From Planctomycetota bacterium (GTDB lineage Bacteria; Planctomycetota; MHYJ01; JACQXL01; JACQZI01): 41,557 nucleotides of DNA. Both the position numbers and the translations under genes were made by a program. Within the stretch, counting starts at the first letter, position 1. Each line of letters starts with the position of its first letter. The stretch covers positions 1 through 41,557 of the forward strand of contig JACQZI010000026.1 of the NCBI GenBank assembly GCA_016207825.1, written 5' to 3'. Below the pieces are notes generated by a model that was given only the letters and a program-made list of their open reading frames with translations, was not told where the DNA came from and searched no databases. Positions 10,045-19,128 of this stretch are shown piece by piece.

Positions 10045-11589
10045 ATGAAAGATAAAATCAAGATATTCAAAGACAAGCGCGCCGAAGCCCTTCTGGGCGG
10101 AGGCAAGGACCGCATCAAGAAACAACATGAGCAGGGCAAGCTAATCGCCCGCGAACGGATTGAACACCTCCTCGATAAAGGCAGCTTCCACGAACTCGAT
10201 ATGTTTGTGGTTCACCAGTGCACCCACTTCGGACTGGAAGACAAGAAATATCCGGGCGACGGAGTAGTCACCGGTTACGGGACGATAGACGGCAGATTGG
10301 TTTATGTCTTCTCTCAGGATTTCACAGTATTCGGCGGAGCGCTGGGCGAAGCCTTTGCCAATAAGATATGCAAGGTCATGACCCTGGCGATGAAGGTCGG
10401 CGCGCCGGTCATCGGCATCAATGATTCCGGTGGCGCGCGCATACAGGAAGGCGTGGTCTCGCTGGGCGGTTACGGGGAAATCTTCTTCAGGAATACCATC
10501 GCATCCGGCGTTATCCCGCAGATTTCCGCCATCATGGGACCATGCGCGGGCGGCGCGGTTTATTCGCCTGCCTTGACGGACTTCATCGTCATGACCAAAG
10601 GGACTTCCCACATGTTCATTACCGGGCCGGAAGTGATTAAGTCCGTGACCAAGGAAGAAGTAAGTTTTGAAAACCTGGGCGGCGCAGACGTCCATATGAC
10701 CCGCTCCGGAGTGGCGCATTTTTCCGCGGAGAGCGAGGAAAAAGCCCTTGCCTTCATCCGCAAGCTCTTATCTTATATCCCGTCCAATAATATGGAAGAC
10801 CCGCCTTATGCCAAACCGGAAGATAAGCCCAACCGGATGGATAAGGAACTGGTGAATATTATTCCGGATGATTCTGATAAGCCTTACAATATGGAAAAGG
10901 TGATTAAGGCGGTGTTTGATGACGGCGATTTCCTGGAGGTGCAGGAAGATTGGGCGAAGAACATCATCATAGGATTCGGAAGACTGAACGGACATTCGGT
11001 TGGAGTAGTCGCCAACCAGCCGAACTTTCTTGCCGGATGCCTTGATATAAACGCCTCGATTAAAGCCGGTCGGTTCGTCCGCTTCTGCGACGCCTTTAAT
11101 ATTCCTTTAGTTACCTTTGTGGATGTGCCGGGCTTTTTGCCGGGGACGGCGCAGGAATACGGCGGCATTATCCGTAACGGCGCGAAACTCCTTTATGCCT
11201 ATTGCGAGGCGACAGTCCCTAAACTTACCGTGATTACCAGGAAGGCTTACGGCGGCGCTTACGACGTCATGTGCAGCAAGCACGTCCGGGCGGATATGAA
11301 TTTTGCCTGGCCGACGGCGGAGATAGCCGTGATGGGGCCATCAGGCGCGGTCAATATTATTTTCCGGAAAGAGATTTCCGAAGCCAAGGATAAAGAAGCC
11401 ACCCGGGAAAAGCTGGTCGAGGAATACGCGGAGAAGTTTGAGAATCCTTATATCGCCGCCGAGCGCGGTTATATCGACGAGGTCATCGAGCCGCAGGAAA
11501 CCCGGCCTAAGCTGATTGCCGCCCTGGAAAGCCTGATGAATAAAAGGGAATCCCGTCCGCCCAAAAAGCACGGGAGCATCCCATTATAA
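10045..11589 (+). CDS. Acyl-CoA carboxylase / methylmalonyl-CoA carboxyltransferase beta subunit (PccB/12S type)
   Basis: This 514-aa crotonase-fold carboxyltransferase moves CO2 between carboxybiotin and an acyl-CoA, probably propionyl-CoA/methylmalonyl-CoA. It carries [13 protein letters not shown] and [17 protein letters not shown], which form the acyl-CoA oxyanion pocket. In the second half it has [20 protein letters not shown] and [14 protein letters not shown] (biotin side). The length equals that of PccB, MmdA and the transcarboxylase 12S subunit, which cannot be separated by eye. The ribosome site AGGGAG lies just upstream of ATG 10045. The next genes are a small protein and a biotin-carrying OadA-type subunit; no biotin carboxylase is present here. 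Confidence 0.9.
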   Translation: MKDKIKIFKDKRAEALLGGGKDRIKKQHEQGKLIARERIEHLLDKGSFHELDMFVVHQCTHFGLEDKKYPGDGVVTGYGTIDGRLVYVFSQDFTVFGGALGEAFANKICKVMTLAMKVGAPVIGINDSGGARIQEGVVSLGGYGEIFFRNTIASGVIPQISAIMGPCAGGAVYSPALTDFIVMTKGTSHMFITGPEVIKSVTKEEVSFENLGGADVHMTRSGVAHFSAESEEKALAFIRKLLSYIPSNNMEDPPYAKPEDKPNRMDKELVNIIPDDSDKPYNMEKVIKAVFDDGDFLEVQEDWAKNIIIGFGRLNGHSVGVVANQPNFLAGCLDINASIKAGRFVRFCDAFNIPLVTFVDVPGFLPGTAQEYGGIIRNGAKLLYAYCEATVPKLTVITRKAYGGAYDVMCSKHVRADMNFAWPTAEIAVMGPSGAVNIIFRKEISEAKDKEATREKLVEEYAEKFENPYIAAERGYIDEVIEPQETRPKLIAALESLMNKRESRPPKKHGSIPL

Positions 11590-11617
11590 TAGTAAAGATT
11601 AAATATCAAATATAAAA

Positions 11618-11851
11618 ATGGAAACGCAGAAAGACATTGCGGTTGTTATAGCGGCGGTTACGAGGTACCTGGAAATCCCGATAGAAGAAGATTGGGTGAT
11701 TGACGTTATGGAGCAGCGTGATAAGAAGCGCGGATTTGAATATAGCGCGCCTAGCTGGAAATGGGCTTCGGACCTCGATTCGAGGCGAAACGATAAGATG
11801 ACTTCCTGGAGGCAGGCGACTTTTACTGCTAACAGGTTGCAGAGCAGGTAA
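11618..11851 (+). CDS. Small carboxylase-associated protein, OadG/MmdD tail-like
   Basis: The 77-aa soluble protein lies 28 bp after the carboxyltransferase gene and is followed by the OadA-type gene. It begins METQKDIAVVIAAVTRYLEI, then has SAPSWKWASDLDSRR. The pattern IAAAV.AYL followed by S.W...GR is what I remember from the soluble C-terminal part of oxaloacetate decarboxylase gamma and methylmalonyl-CoA decarboxylase delta subunits. Here there is no transmembrane segment. A role in holding the carboxylase complex together is inference. It could also be an unrelated small protein; the operon position is the main support. Confidence 0.5.
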   Translation: METQKDIAVVIAAVTRYLEIPIEEDWVIDVMEQRDKKRGFEYSAPSWKWASDLDSRRNDKMTSWRQATFTANRLQSR

Positions 11852-11897
11852 ATACTAACAGTTAATGACATTTGAATTTGGATATGTTTTCCGTAAG

Positions 11898-11967
11898 TGT
11901 CACTCCCGCGAAAGCGGGAGTCTAGAAAGATAGATTAGTCTGGATTCCTGCTTACGCAGGAATGACA
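11898..11967. repeat. Double-hairpin palindromic repeat element between carboxylase genes
   Basis: Two hairpins stand side by side: CTCCCGC-GAAA-GCGGGAG (11903-11920) and ATTCCTGC-TTAC-GCAGGAAT (11944-11963). They are bounded by TGTCA on the left and TGACA on the right, which form short terminal inverted repeats. This is the structure of the small interspersed palindromic elements common in bacterial genomes. It separates the small gene from oadA and might trim or stabilise the transcript. Confidence 0.75.
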
Positions 11968-11979
11968 GAATAGTATGAT

Positions 11980-13881
11980 ATGAAAGTAAAAATTACGGAA
12001 ACGGTATTACGGGACGGCCACCAATCATTAATCGCCACCCGAATGTCCACAGGCGAGATGCTTCCGATACTGGAAAAGCTCGACCAGGTCGGCTATTTTT
12101 CCCTGGAGATGTGGGGCGGGGCTACCTTTGATGTCTGCCTGCGGTTCCTGAACGAAGACCCATGGGAGCGTCTGCGCCAGATAAAAAAGGTTGTTAAGAA
12201 TACCAAGCTTCAGATGCTTTTACGCGGGCAGAATCTGGTCGGCTACCGCCATTATCCGGATGATATCGTCAATCGGTTTGTCGAGAAGGCCAAGGAAAAC
12301 GGGATAGATATCTTCCGCATCTTCGACGCGGTCAATGACATACGCAACATGACCGCCGCCATCAAGGCCGCCAAGCGGGTCGGCGGAATTGTCGAAGGCG
12401 CGATTTCCTACACCATCAGCCCGGTGCACACCATAGAGAAATTCATCAAGTTCGCCATGGAATTGAAAGACCAAGGCGTTGATATAATTTGCATCAAAGA
12501 TATGGCCGGCCTTATTTCTCCGGCCGCGGCATTTGATTTGGTGAATCATTTGAAAAAGGAAGTGAAACTGCCGGTGCACCTGCATTCGCATTGTTCAAGC
12601 GGTATGGCGCCGATAGCGTATCTCACCGCCTGCGAAGCCGGGGTGGATATTCTGGATACGACGGTTTCTCCTTTTGCATGGGGCACTTCCCAGCCGCCGA
12701 CTGAAACCATCGTCGGCGCGCTCAAGGATACGCCGTATGATACCGGGTTGGATATGGAAAAAATTCTCGAAGTGACCGAATATTTCCAGAAGATTAAACA
12801 GGGCTATAAGCATATTCTCGACCCGATTGCCGAACGTGTTGACCCGAAAATAATGCTGCATCAGATACCGGGCGGGATGCTTTCCAACCTGATTTCGCAA
12901 CTGAAGCAGCAGAATGCAACCAACCGATACGACGAGGTGTTGAAAGAAACCGCCGAGGTAAGGAAAGATTTAGGATATCCTCCGCTTGTCACGCCGACCA
13001 GCCAGATTGTCGGGACGCAGGCGGTGGTTAATGTTTTAACCGGGGTGCGCTATAAAATTATCCCGAAAGAAATCAAGGACTATTTCAGGGGACTTTACGG
13101 CCAGCCGCCCGGACCGGTTAATGAAGAGATTAAGATGAAGGCAATAGGCGATGCCGAGCCGATTAAAGGCCGCGCCGCGGACGGTTTGGCGCCTGAACTG
13201 GATGCCGCGCGCCAGGCGGTCAAGGCTTATAACGGGACCGAAGAAGATGCCCTTTCTTACGCGCTTTTCCCGCAGGTGGCGATTGACTTCTTCAAGAAGC
13301 GGCTCCAGGGAATCGGTCCGACTCCGGCAAGCGAGTTTATGCCTCCTTCCGCGACGGGAGAAGAGAAGATAAAAGAGGCGTCGGATGTTAAGATGAAACA
13401 AGGAAAAGAACCCAGGGATTACATTATTAATCTGGGCAATAAAAGATTTGACGTAACGGTTTCGCGCGGCGGGGAGAATTCAGTTTATGTTGATTTCGGG
13501 GGAAAAAGGTACGAAGTTAATTTGGATTCGTCCGTAGCGGCTCAGGCTGTTCAAGGCGCCAAGGGGCAGGCGGAGATTCCGGCAGCTAAGCCGAAAATTA
13601 CGGAACCGAAACCGGAAGTAAAGAAAGTTGAAGAGAAAACCGTCAGGATAACTCCGGGCGCAGGCCAAGATGTTAACGTTCCGATGCCCGGCAAGATAGT
13701 TGATATCCGGGTAAAGGTCGGCGACAGTGTCAAGCGTGGCGACATATTGTTTATTCTGGAAGCCATGAAAATGCAGAACGAGATAGATTCTCCCGTCGAT
13801 GGAGTGGTCAGCGAGGTTAACATCACAATCGGCGCCAATGCGGACACCTCTGCTCCGGTAATGAAGATAAATCCTGCCTAA
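11980..13881 (+). CDS. Biotin-dependent carboxyltransferase, OadA/PycB type (5S + biotin carrier fusion)
   Basis: The 633-aa protein has an N-terminal HMGL-like TIM barrel with ETVLRDGHQSL (metal Asp), MLLRGQNLVGYRHY, the lysine motif CIKDMAGL, and the HLHSH metal ligands. A conserved PYC/OADA domain occupies about 300-470, followed by a Pro/Lys/Glu-rich linker. The C-terminal biotinyl domain (about 563-633) carries EAMKMQNEI with the biotinylated Lys597, 36 residues from the end. It transfers carboxyl groups between biotin and pyruvate/oxaloacetate. With the upstream PccB/12S-like gene it could form a transcarboxylase. Otherwise it is subunit B of a two-part pyruvate carboxylase or the alpha subunit of a Na+-pumping decarboxylase. 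No membrane beta subunit or biotin carboxylase is nearby. Starts at ATG 11980; no strong ribosome site. Confidence 0.92.
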   Translation: MKVKITETVLRDGHQSLIATRMSTGEMLPILEKLDQVGYFSLEMWGGATFDVCLRFLNEDPWERLRQIKKVVKNTKLQMLLRGQNLVGYRHYPDDIVNRFVEKAKENGIDIFRIFDAVNDIRNMTAAIKAAKRVGGIVEGAISYTISPVHTIEKFIKFAMELKDQGVDIICIKDMAGLISPAAAFDLVNHLKKEVKLPVHLHSHCSSGMAPIAYLTACEAGVDILDTTVSPFAWGTSQPPTETIVGALKDTPYDTGLDMEKILEVTEYFQKIKQGYKHILDPIAERVDPKIMLHQIPGGMLSNLISQLKQQNATNRYDEVLKETAEVRKDLGYPPLVTPTSQIVGTQAVVNVLTGVRYKIIPKEIKDYFRGLYGQPPGPVNEEIKMKAIGDAEPIKGRAADGLAPELDAARQAVKAYNGTEEDALSYALFPQVAIDFFKKRLQGIGPTPASEFMPPSATGEEKIKEASDVKMKQGKEPRDYIINLGNKRFDVTVSRGGENSVYVDFGGKRYEVNLDSSVAAQAVQGAKGQAEIPAAKPKITEPKPEVKKVEEKTVRITPGAGQDVNVPMPGKIVDIRVKVGDSVKRGDILFILEAMKMQNEIDSPVDGVVSEVNITIGANADTSAPVMKINPA

Positions 13882-13926
13882 GCATTCATCATCAAGTTCG
13901 ATTGATTGGGATAGAAATATTTGCCG

Positions 13927-15435
13927 TTAGATGCGTGGCGGGTTAAAGAGCGACCCCTTTTCATAAGCCGAGTTAAAAGCGGCGACCACTTTCGGGTCGA
14001 ATTCAGTTCCGCCCTGGCTTTGAATCTCGGTAAGGGCTTCTTTCACCGGGATGCCCTGTTTTTTGGCGCCGCCGTAAGAAATCAGATTATCAAAGACATT
14101 GGCGACGGCGATGATTCTGGCACCGATGGGAATTTTTTCCCCTTTAAGATTATCCGGGACGCCCGTGCCGTCAAACCGTTCGTGATGGTGTTTGATAGCC
14201 GGGAGAATCTCTTCCACATCGGAAAGCTGCTTCAGCAGTTTTTCAGCAGCCAGGACGTGAGCTCCTTTGTCCATCAAAGCGCCGGTATCACCCGGTTCCC
14301 CGGGTTTATTTAAAGCGATTTTACCGACGTCGTGGAGCAAGCCGGCCAGATGCAAATAGCGGACTTCTGTTTTAGGCAAGGCGAGTTCTAAGGCGATGGC
14401 GCTGGAGTAGTTTGCGACGCGTTCGGCATGTCCCTGTGATTTTGGGTTGCCGATTTCGCTGGCAGTAACCAATATTTTTACCGTGGTCATCAATGTTTTA
14501 TGGGCTTTTTCCGTGGCGGAAAGGGATGAAAAGACGATGCCTGTTTGAAGTCCGGCCATAGTAACAAGCTCCAAATCAGATTCGGAAAAATTCCATTCCA
14601 GCTTATCGCTTTCCAGGTAAAGGACCACCTCGCCTTTAGGGGTGGAAAGCATCGGAACGCAGATGACGGATTTGATATTGGACATCATAACGCTGTGGCT
14701 GGGTGCTAAGCGGGCATCCAGCATGGCATCCGAGGTGAGAAGCGGGCGGATGTATTGCGCCACGCGTTTAACAATCGTCCGGCTGATTTTCATTTGCTTG
14801 ACTTCTTTGGGATGCATCATCCGGGCGGAAATTTTGTCGTCTATGTTATTCCAGAACAGTATATAACCCTGGTCTGCCTTAGTCGCTTCAACTAATATAG
14901 TTAATATCCGTTTCATCAAGTTATTAAGATCTTTTTCCGTTGACATTATCTTGGAGATTTCATAAAGGGTGGCTAATTTCGGGGCGCTTAATTCTTTTCC
15001 GCCTTTTAAGGCCAGCTCGCCTGATTTGGTTTTATCTTTATCCAATTGTATTTCAACGGTAGAGCTGCCCATATAATTTTCTTCCCCGTTTTCTTCCGTA
15101 ATTTCAGCTTGGCTGGTATCGGCCTCGGTTCCTGCTTGGAGGCGGGCTTTTTCTTCGAACACTATTTTTAGGTCGCCGATTTTAAAATAGTCATTATGTT
15201 TTAATGAACATTCGGTTATCCGATCGCCGTTCAGAAGCGTGCCGTTGCCGCTTTTGAGGTCTTTTAAGAAATAACTGCCGTCCAGGTAATAAATTTCGGC
15301 GTGGCGCCTGGAAACTTTAGAATCATTAACCGACAGGTTGCAGTTGGGCTCCCGCCCGATAAGAAATTTGTTGTCCGTGTTAAGTTCGAATGTTTTTCCT
15401 TTTGCTTCACCCCCGACCACTTTTATGAAGGGCAT
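13927..15435 (-). CDS. FHA-GAF-HD-GYP-type signalling phosphohydrolase
   Basis: The 502-aa protein joins three domains. A forkhead-associated domain (about 5-95) has IGREPNCNL, SKVSRRHAEI and SGNGTLLNG and would bind phosphothreonine. A GAF domain (about 155-310) is a sensor or dimerisation module. A C-terminal HD domain (about 335-495) has HAERV, GLLHDVGKIAL, HHERFDGTG and IPIGARIIAVANVFDNL. The HD part resembles HD-GYP c-di-GMP phosphodiesterases, but the signature GYP reads GVP. The FHA domain makes it a plausible target of the Ser/Thr kinase in this window (inference). It is the last gene of the lysS-lolC/E-lolD cluster, 12 bp after the ATPase gene. Confidence 0.88.
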   Translation of the reverse strand: MPFIKVVGGEAKGKTFELNTDNKFLIGREPNCNLSVNDSKVSRRHAEIYYLDGSYFLKDLKSGNGTLLNGDRITECSLKHNDYFKIGDLKIVFEEKARLQAGTEADTSQAEITEENGEENYMGSSTVEIQLDKDKTKSGELALKGGKELSAPKLATLYEISKIMSTEKDLNNLMKRILTILVEATKADQGYILFWNNIDDKISARMMHPKEVKQMKISRTIVKRVAQYIRPLLTSDAMLDARLAPSHSVMMSNIKSVICVPMLSTPKGEVVLYLESDKLEWNFSESDLELVTMAGLQTGIVFSSLSATEKAHKTLMTTVKILVTASEIGNPKSQGHAERVANYSSAIALELALPKTEVRYLHLAGLLHDVGKIALNKPGEPGDTGALMDKGAHVLAAEKLLKQLSDVEEILPAIKHHHERFDGTGVPDNLKGEKIPIGARIIAVANVFDNLISYGGAKKQGIPVKEALTEIQSQGGTEFDPKVVAAFNSAYEKGSLFNPPRI

Positions 15436-15447
15436 AAAACTTTCCTT

Positions 15448-16170
15448 TTAATCGCATTGTTTTATAGGGTTTTCGACCGGAACTATTTTTCCATCCACCA
15501 ATCTTATCATACGATGCGCCTTTTTGGCAATATTTTCATCATGTGTGACTATGACAAAAGTTTGTCCGGAGTTTTTATTCATTTCCCATATAAGCGCCTG
15601 GATTTCCTGGCTGGTTGTCTGGTCAAGGTTCCCGGTCGGTTCATCGCAGAATATTATTTCCGGTTCGGTGATAAGTGCCCGGGCAATGGCTACTCTCTGG
15701 CTCTCTCCTCCGGAAAGCTGGTTTGCCCGATGGTTTAAACGTGCGCCCAATCCCAGTTTTTCCAATAAGTCATACGCGCGTTTGTATAAACCTGATTTAT
15801 TGATAAACCAAGAAAAGTAAGAATGCTTAATCATAAACGGAAGGACGGCGTTTTCCACGACCGTTAATTCCGGGATAAGATGGTAAAACTGGAAGACAAA
15901 GCCGAAAGTGGTATTGCGCAAGAAGGCTGCTTGTGAGGCCGAAAAAAGCGCCGTATCCTGCTCCTTGAACAATATTTTTCCCGCCGTCGGTTTATCCAAT
16001 AACCCCATAAGATGTAACAAAGTGCTTTTACCCGCACCCGAAGGCCCGACAATGGAGAAAATTTCTCCCTTCCTTATCTGGAAAGAAATTTCCTTGAGGA
16101 CAGCCAGTTTGCTGTCACCGCTGGGGAATTCTTTCCCTGTATTTTTTGCCTGTATAATGATATCACTCAT
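15448..16170 (-). CDS. lolD: ABC transporter ATPase, LolD/MacB family
   Basis: The product has the complete nucleotide-binding domain of the lipoprotein-release/FtsE-MacB group: Walker A GPSGAGKSTLL, Q-loop VFQFYHLIPELTVVENA, signature LSGGESQRVAIARAL, Walker B IIFCDEPTGNLD and the switch IVTHD. With the adjacent permease it probably extracts lipoproteins from the inner membrane or acts as a MacB-like exporter. ATG 16170 (MSDIIIQ, 240 aa) overlaps the permease stop by 8 bp in an ATGA-type junction, as expected for translational coupling. An upstream ATG at 16185 (MKHCVMS) would add five residues and is less likely. Confidence 0.9.
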   Translation of the reverse strand: MSDIIIQAKNTGKEFPSGDSKLAVLKEISFQIRKGEIFSIVGPSGAGKSTLLHLMGLLDKPTAGKILFKEQDTALFSASQAAFLRNTTFGFVFQFYHLIPELTVVENAVLPFMIKHSYFSWFINKSGLYKRAYDLLEKLGLGARLNHRANQLSGGESQRVAIARALITEPEIIFCDEPTGNLDQTTSQEIQALIWEMNKNSGQTFVIVTHDENIAKKAHRMIRLVDGKIVPVENPIKQCD

Positions 16171-17467
16171 AACGCAATGCTTCAACCGGCTCCATCCTGG
16201 CTGCTTTGATTGCCGGGTAAATACTGAAAATAATACTAACGCTTACAGTTGCGATGGTAATTATTATGATTGTAGGAACATCAATTTCCCATGGAATTTT
16301 ATCTATTCTGTAAATATTAGTGGGAAAAACCTCAAGCCCAAACCAGCTCTTCAGAAGAAATTGTATCTTGTTTAGATTGATTGTAAAAAGATATCCGCTG
16401 ACGACTCCAAAGAGGCATCCCAGGAACGAGATAATCAATCCCTGGCATAAAAACAACTGCATGATGCCGTAGCGAGTGCTGCCTAAGGAAGAAAGGATTC
16501 CGATATCCTTGGTTTTTTCCACCACCCTCATCGTAAGCATTGCCAGTATGTTAAAGCAGGCGACGATTACCACGCAGAAAAGTATGATGGCGTTGATTCT
16601 TTTTTCCACAGTTACCGCGGTGAGAAACGTTTCTTTTTCTTCTTCCCATGTTCTTACCTGAAAGTAACGTTCCCTTTTGCTGTTACCGAGGATTTCGTTA
16701 ATTCGGCGGATAACTACTTCAGCGTATTTATAATCGGTCAGGCGGATAGTGATTTTAGTTATATCCGGTGTTTTAAGGAATGACTGTGCTTGGTGTAACG
16801 GCAGGTAGAGCGCGACGCTGTCCTGATCAAAAAGTCCGCTATTAAATTCATCGACGATGGTAAATTCTCCTTGTTGGGTTTGTAACATGCCGTCACGGCT
16901 TAATACTGTGGTTAGGGCAATGGTTTGTCCTTTTTCCCAGTTTATGAACTGTGTTTCAGGTTGTCCCGTGCCCAGTTCGAACGCGCCGACATAGCGTCCG
17001 ACGATTGCGCCTGGCGGATTCGGGTCTTTGCCTTCAAGGCGGAAATCAGTCGTTGGTTGATAAACCAGATATTTGGATAAGTTGCTGACTTTATCTTCGG
17101 TTGCCGGTTCTATGCCGATTACCATTACCGGAGCGCCGCGGTTATCTTTGGTTGAAAGCATTGCCCCCCATTCCAGCCTAGGTGAGGCGTAAGCTACGTA
17201 AGATATGGCGCGTATTTCCGCAAGAAGCTGTTGGGAATCTACTTTGTAATCACCGAAAAATCTGGAAAAAGTCTTGAATTCATCCGATACCGAAACGGAC
17301 ATGTCTGATGAAATACCCCGGATTTTCTGGCGGACGTCCCGTACGAACCCTCCCATTACAGAGGTAACGATGATTAAAACCATCACGCCCACGGCTATGC
17401 CGGCGATGGAGAAGAAAATAATCTTGCGTGAAAGCAGGTAACGCCAGGCTAAGAATAGTTTATACAT
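16163..17467 (-). CDS. ABC transporter permease, LolC/LolE family
   Basis: The 434-aa permease has the LolC/E topology: a first transmembrane helix near the N-terminus (SIAGIAVGVMVLIIVTSVMG, about 20-40), a large periplasmic MacB-type domain (about 45-290), and three C-terminal helices (about 295-315, 340-365, 395-420). The N-terminal FLAWRYLLSRK is typical. The C-terminus IKAARMEPVEALRYE is the FtsX/LolC signature. Only one permease gene is present, so the transporter is probably a homodimer, as in single-LolF systems. It lies 19 bp downstream of lysS and overlaps lolD. Confidence 0.9.
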   Translation of the reverse strand: MYKLFLAWRYLLSRKIIFFSIAGIAVGVMVLIIVTSVMGGFVRDVRQKIRGISSDMSVSVSDEFKTFSRFFGDYKVDSQQLLAEIRAISYVAYASPRLEWGAMLSTKDNRGAPVMVIGIEPATEDKVSNLSKYLVYQPTTDFRLEGKDPNPPGAIVGRYVGAFELGTGQPETQFINWEKGQTIALTTVLSRDGMLQTQQGEFTIVDEFNSGLFDQDSVALYLPLHQAQSFLKTPDITKITIRLTDYKYAEVVIRRINEILGNSKRERYFQVRTWEEEKETFLTAVTVEKRINAIILFCVVIVACFNILAMLTMRVVEKTKDIGILSSLGSTRYGIMQLFLCQGLIISFLGCLFGVVSGYLFTINLNKIQFLLKSWFGLEVFPTNIYRIDKIPWEIDVPTIIIITIATVSVSIIFSIYPAIKAARMEPVEALRYE

Positions 17468-17486
17468 AAGGTTAGATACTTTTTGA

Positions 17487-18908
17487 TTACTTATCCCGTA
17501 ACGTAGGGAACAGTATCACATCCCTGATAGACGGCGCATTGGTCAGGACCATTACCAGCCGGTCAATCCCGATTCCCAAACCCCCGGCAGGGGGCATGCC
17601 GTGTTCCATCGCCGTGATGAAATCTTCATCCAGTTTTACCGAGCCGTCTGCCTTGCGCGCCAGTTGTTCTTCAAATCTTTTTCTCTGGTCTAAGGGGTCG
17701 TTCAACTCGGTAAAGGCGTTCGCCATTTCCATCCCGCAAATGAACATCTCAAACCGCTCGCATATTTCTGGCGTTCCTGCTTTTGCCTTGGTCAGGGGGC
17801 AGATGGCAGTCGGGTATTGCGTCAGGAAAACCGGGCCCTCAAGGTGCGGTTCGACCACCTTTTCAAATAAGTCATTCGCTATCGCATCGGCAGATTTGCC
17901 TTTTATGTCTATTCTCAATTCCTTTGCCTTGGCAAGCACTTTTTCCGTATCTTCCCAATTGCATCCGGCGTATTTTTGGAAAAGTCCCATATAACTTTGG
18001 CGTTGCCAGGGAGGGGTGAAGTCAATCTCCTTCTCCCCGTATTTAATTTTGTATGCCCCATGGATTTCTTTTGACAGGTTGACGAATAACTGCTCGGTTA
18101 ATTCCATCATGTCGTTGTAATCGCCGTATGCCTGGTAGACCTCCATCATGGTGAATTCGGGATTATGCTTGGTGTCAATCCCTTCGTTGCGGAAATTGCG
18201 GTTGATTTCGTAGACCTTTTCCATCCCGCCGACCAAAAGTCTTTTTAGGTATAATTCCGGGGCGATTCTTAAATATAAATCCATGTCAAGTGTATTGTGA
18301 TGGGTGATGAACGGCCGTGCTGTAGCGCCGCCCGGAATCGGATGCATCATCGGCGTTTCCACTTCCATAAAACCTTTGGAAGCCATGAAATTGCGGATGT
18401 AATTTATGATTTTAGTCCTTTTGAGGAAGACATCCAGGACCTCATCGTTCACAATCAAGTCCAAGTAGCGCTGACGGTACCGGAGATCCACATCCGTAAG
18501 CCCGTGCCATTTCTCAGGCAGAGGCAGTAATGATTTGGAAAGCATGGTAAAATCTTCTGCGAAAATAGTAATTTCACCGGTCTTGCTTTTGGCAAGCGCA
18601 CCTTTAACGCCGACGATATCGCCCAGGTCGAAAGTCTCATAAAGCTGGAAGAGTTTGTCGCCGACTTTATCCTTCTTTATATAGACCTGGATTTTGCCGG
18701 TCCAGTCTTTCATATCGAGGAAGGATGCTTTGCCGTGCTTGCGGATGGCGAGAATTCTGCCTGCGGCCGTAACCGTCTTGGATTCCTCGTAATTATCCTT
18801 GATGGTTTTGATAGCGGTGGTTGCCGGAAATTTTACGCCAAAAGGGTCAAAACCCAATACTTTTACTGCCTCCAAGTTTTTGATACGTTGTTGTTGTTGC
18901 TCGTTCAT
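17487..18908 (-). CDS. lysS: Lysyl-tRNA synthetase, class II
   Basis: The enzyme charges tRNA-Lys with lysine. The sequence has an N-terminal OB-fold anticodon-binding domain (about 45-150, with GRILAIRKHGKASFLDM), motif 1 in the region MEVETPMMHPIPGGATARPF, motif 2 FRNEGIDTKHNPEFTMMEVY, and motif 3 GLGIGIDRLVMVLTN near the end. From ATG 18908 (MNEQQQQRIKNLEAVK) it has 473 aa, close to the usual size. An upstream ATG at 18932 would add eight hydrophobic residues that do not fit the family. It begins a minus-strand cluster with the Lol-type transporter and is divergent from the ATPase operon. Confidence 0.96.
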   Translation of the reverse strand: MNEQQQQRIKNLEAVKVLGFDPFGVKFPATTAIKTIKDNYEESKTVTAAGRILAIRKHGKASFLDMKDWTGKIQVYIKKDKVGDKLFQLYETFDLGDIVGVKGALAKSKTGEITIFAEDFTMLSKSLLPLPEKWHGLTDVDLRYRQRYLDLIVNDEVLDVFLKRTKIINYIRNFMASKGFMEVETPMMHPIPGGATARPFITHHNTLDMDLYLRIAPELYLKRLLVGGMEKVYEINRNFRNEGIDTKHNPEFTMMEVYQAYGDYNDMMELTEQLFVNLSKEIHGAYKIKYGEKEIDFTPPWQRQSYMGLFQKYAGCNWEDTEKVLAKAKELRIDIKGKSADAIANDLFEKVVEPHLEGPVFLTQYPTAICPLTKAKAGTPEICERFEMFICGMEMANAFTELNDPLDQRKRFEEQLARKADGSVKLDEDFITAMEHGMPPAGGLGIGIDRLVMVLTNAPSIRDVILFPTLRDK

Positions 18909-19023
18909 AAGGGTATAGCATAGTAAATTCACCCGATTAAATCAATATATATTGCTATAGTCCTGAGTCGGACAAGTGGGGACAAAGGGCAAGCGATAAA
19001 AACACGGAAGTTAAATTTTAGGC

Positions 19024-19052
19024 TTGATCTTAATTTACAGCAATGATATTAT
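19024..19052 (+). promoter_or_regulatory. Possible promoter of the F-ATPase operon
   Basis: TTGATC (19024-19029) and TATTAT (19047-19052) are 17 bp apart in the 220-bp lysS-atpC divergent region, about 75 bp before the atpC ATG. The match is moderate. Confidence 0.4.
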
Positions 19053-19128
19053 TATATAAGGATTATTACAGGTTTTACCGATTAAAATAAGTGTTCTTAG
19101 CGGATGGATTCTATCCGCAAAGGAAAGT

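Noticed and set aside
10045-13881. Complete Na+-pumping oxaloacetate or methylmalonyl-CoA decarboxylase operon
   Set aside because: The membrane beta subunit and a membrane-anchored gamma/delta subunit are absent from the locus.
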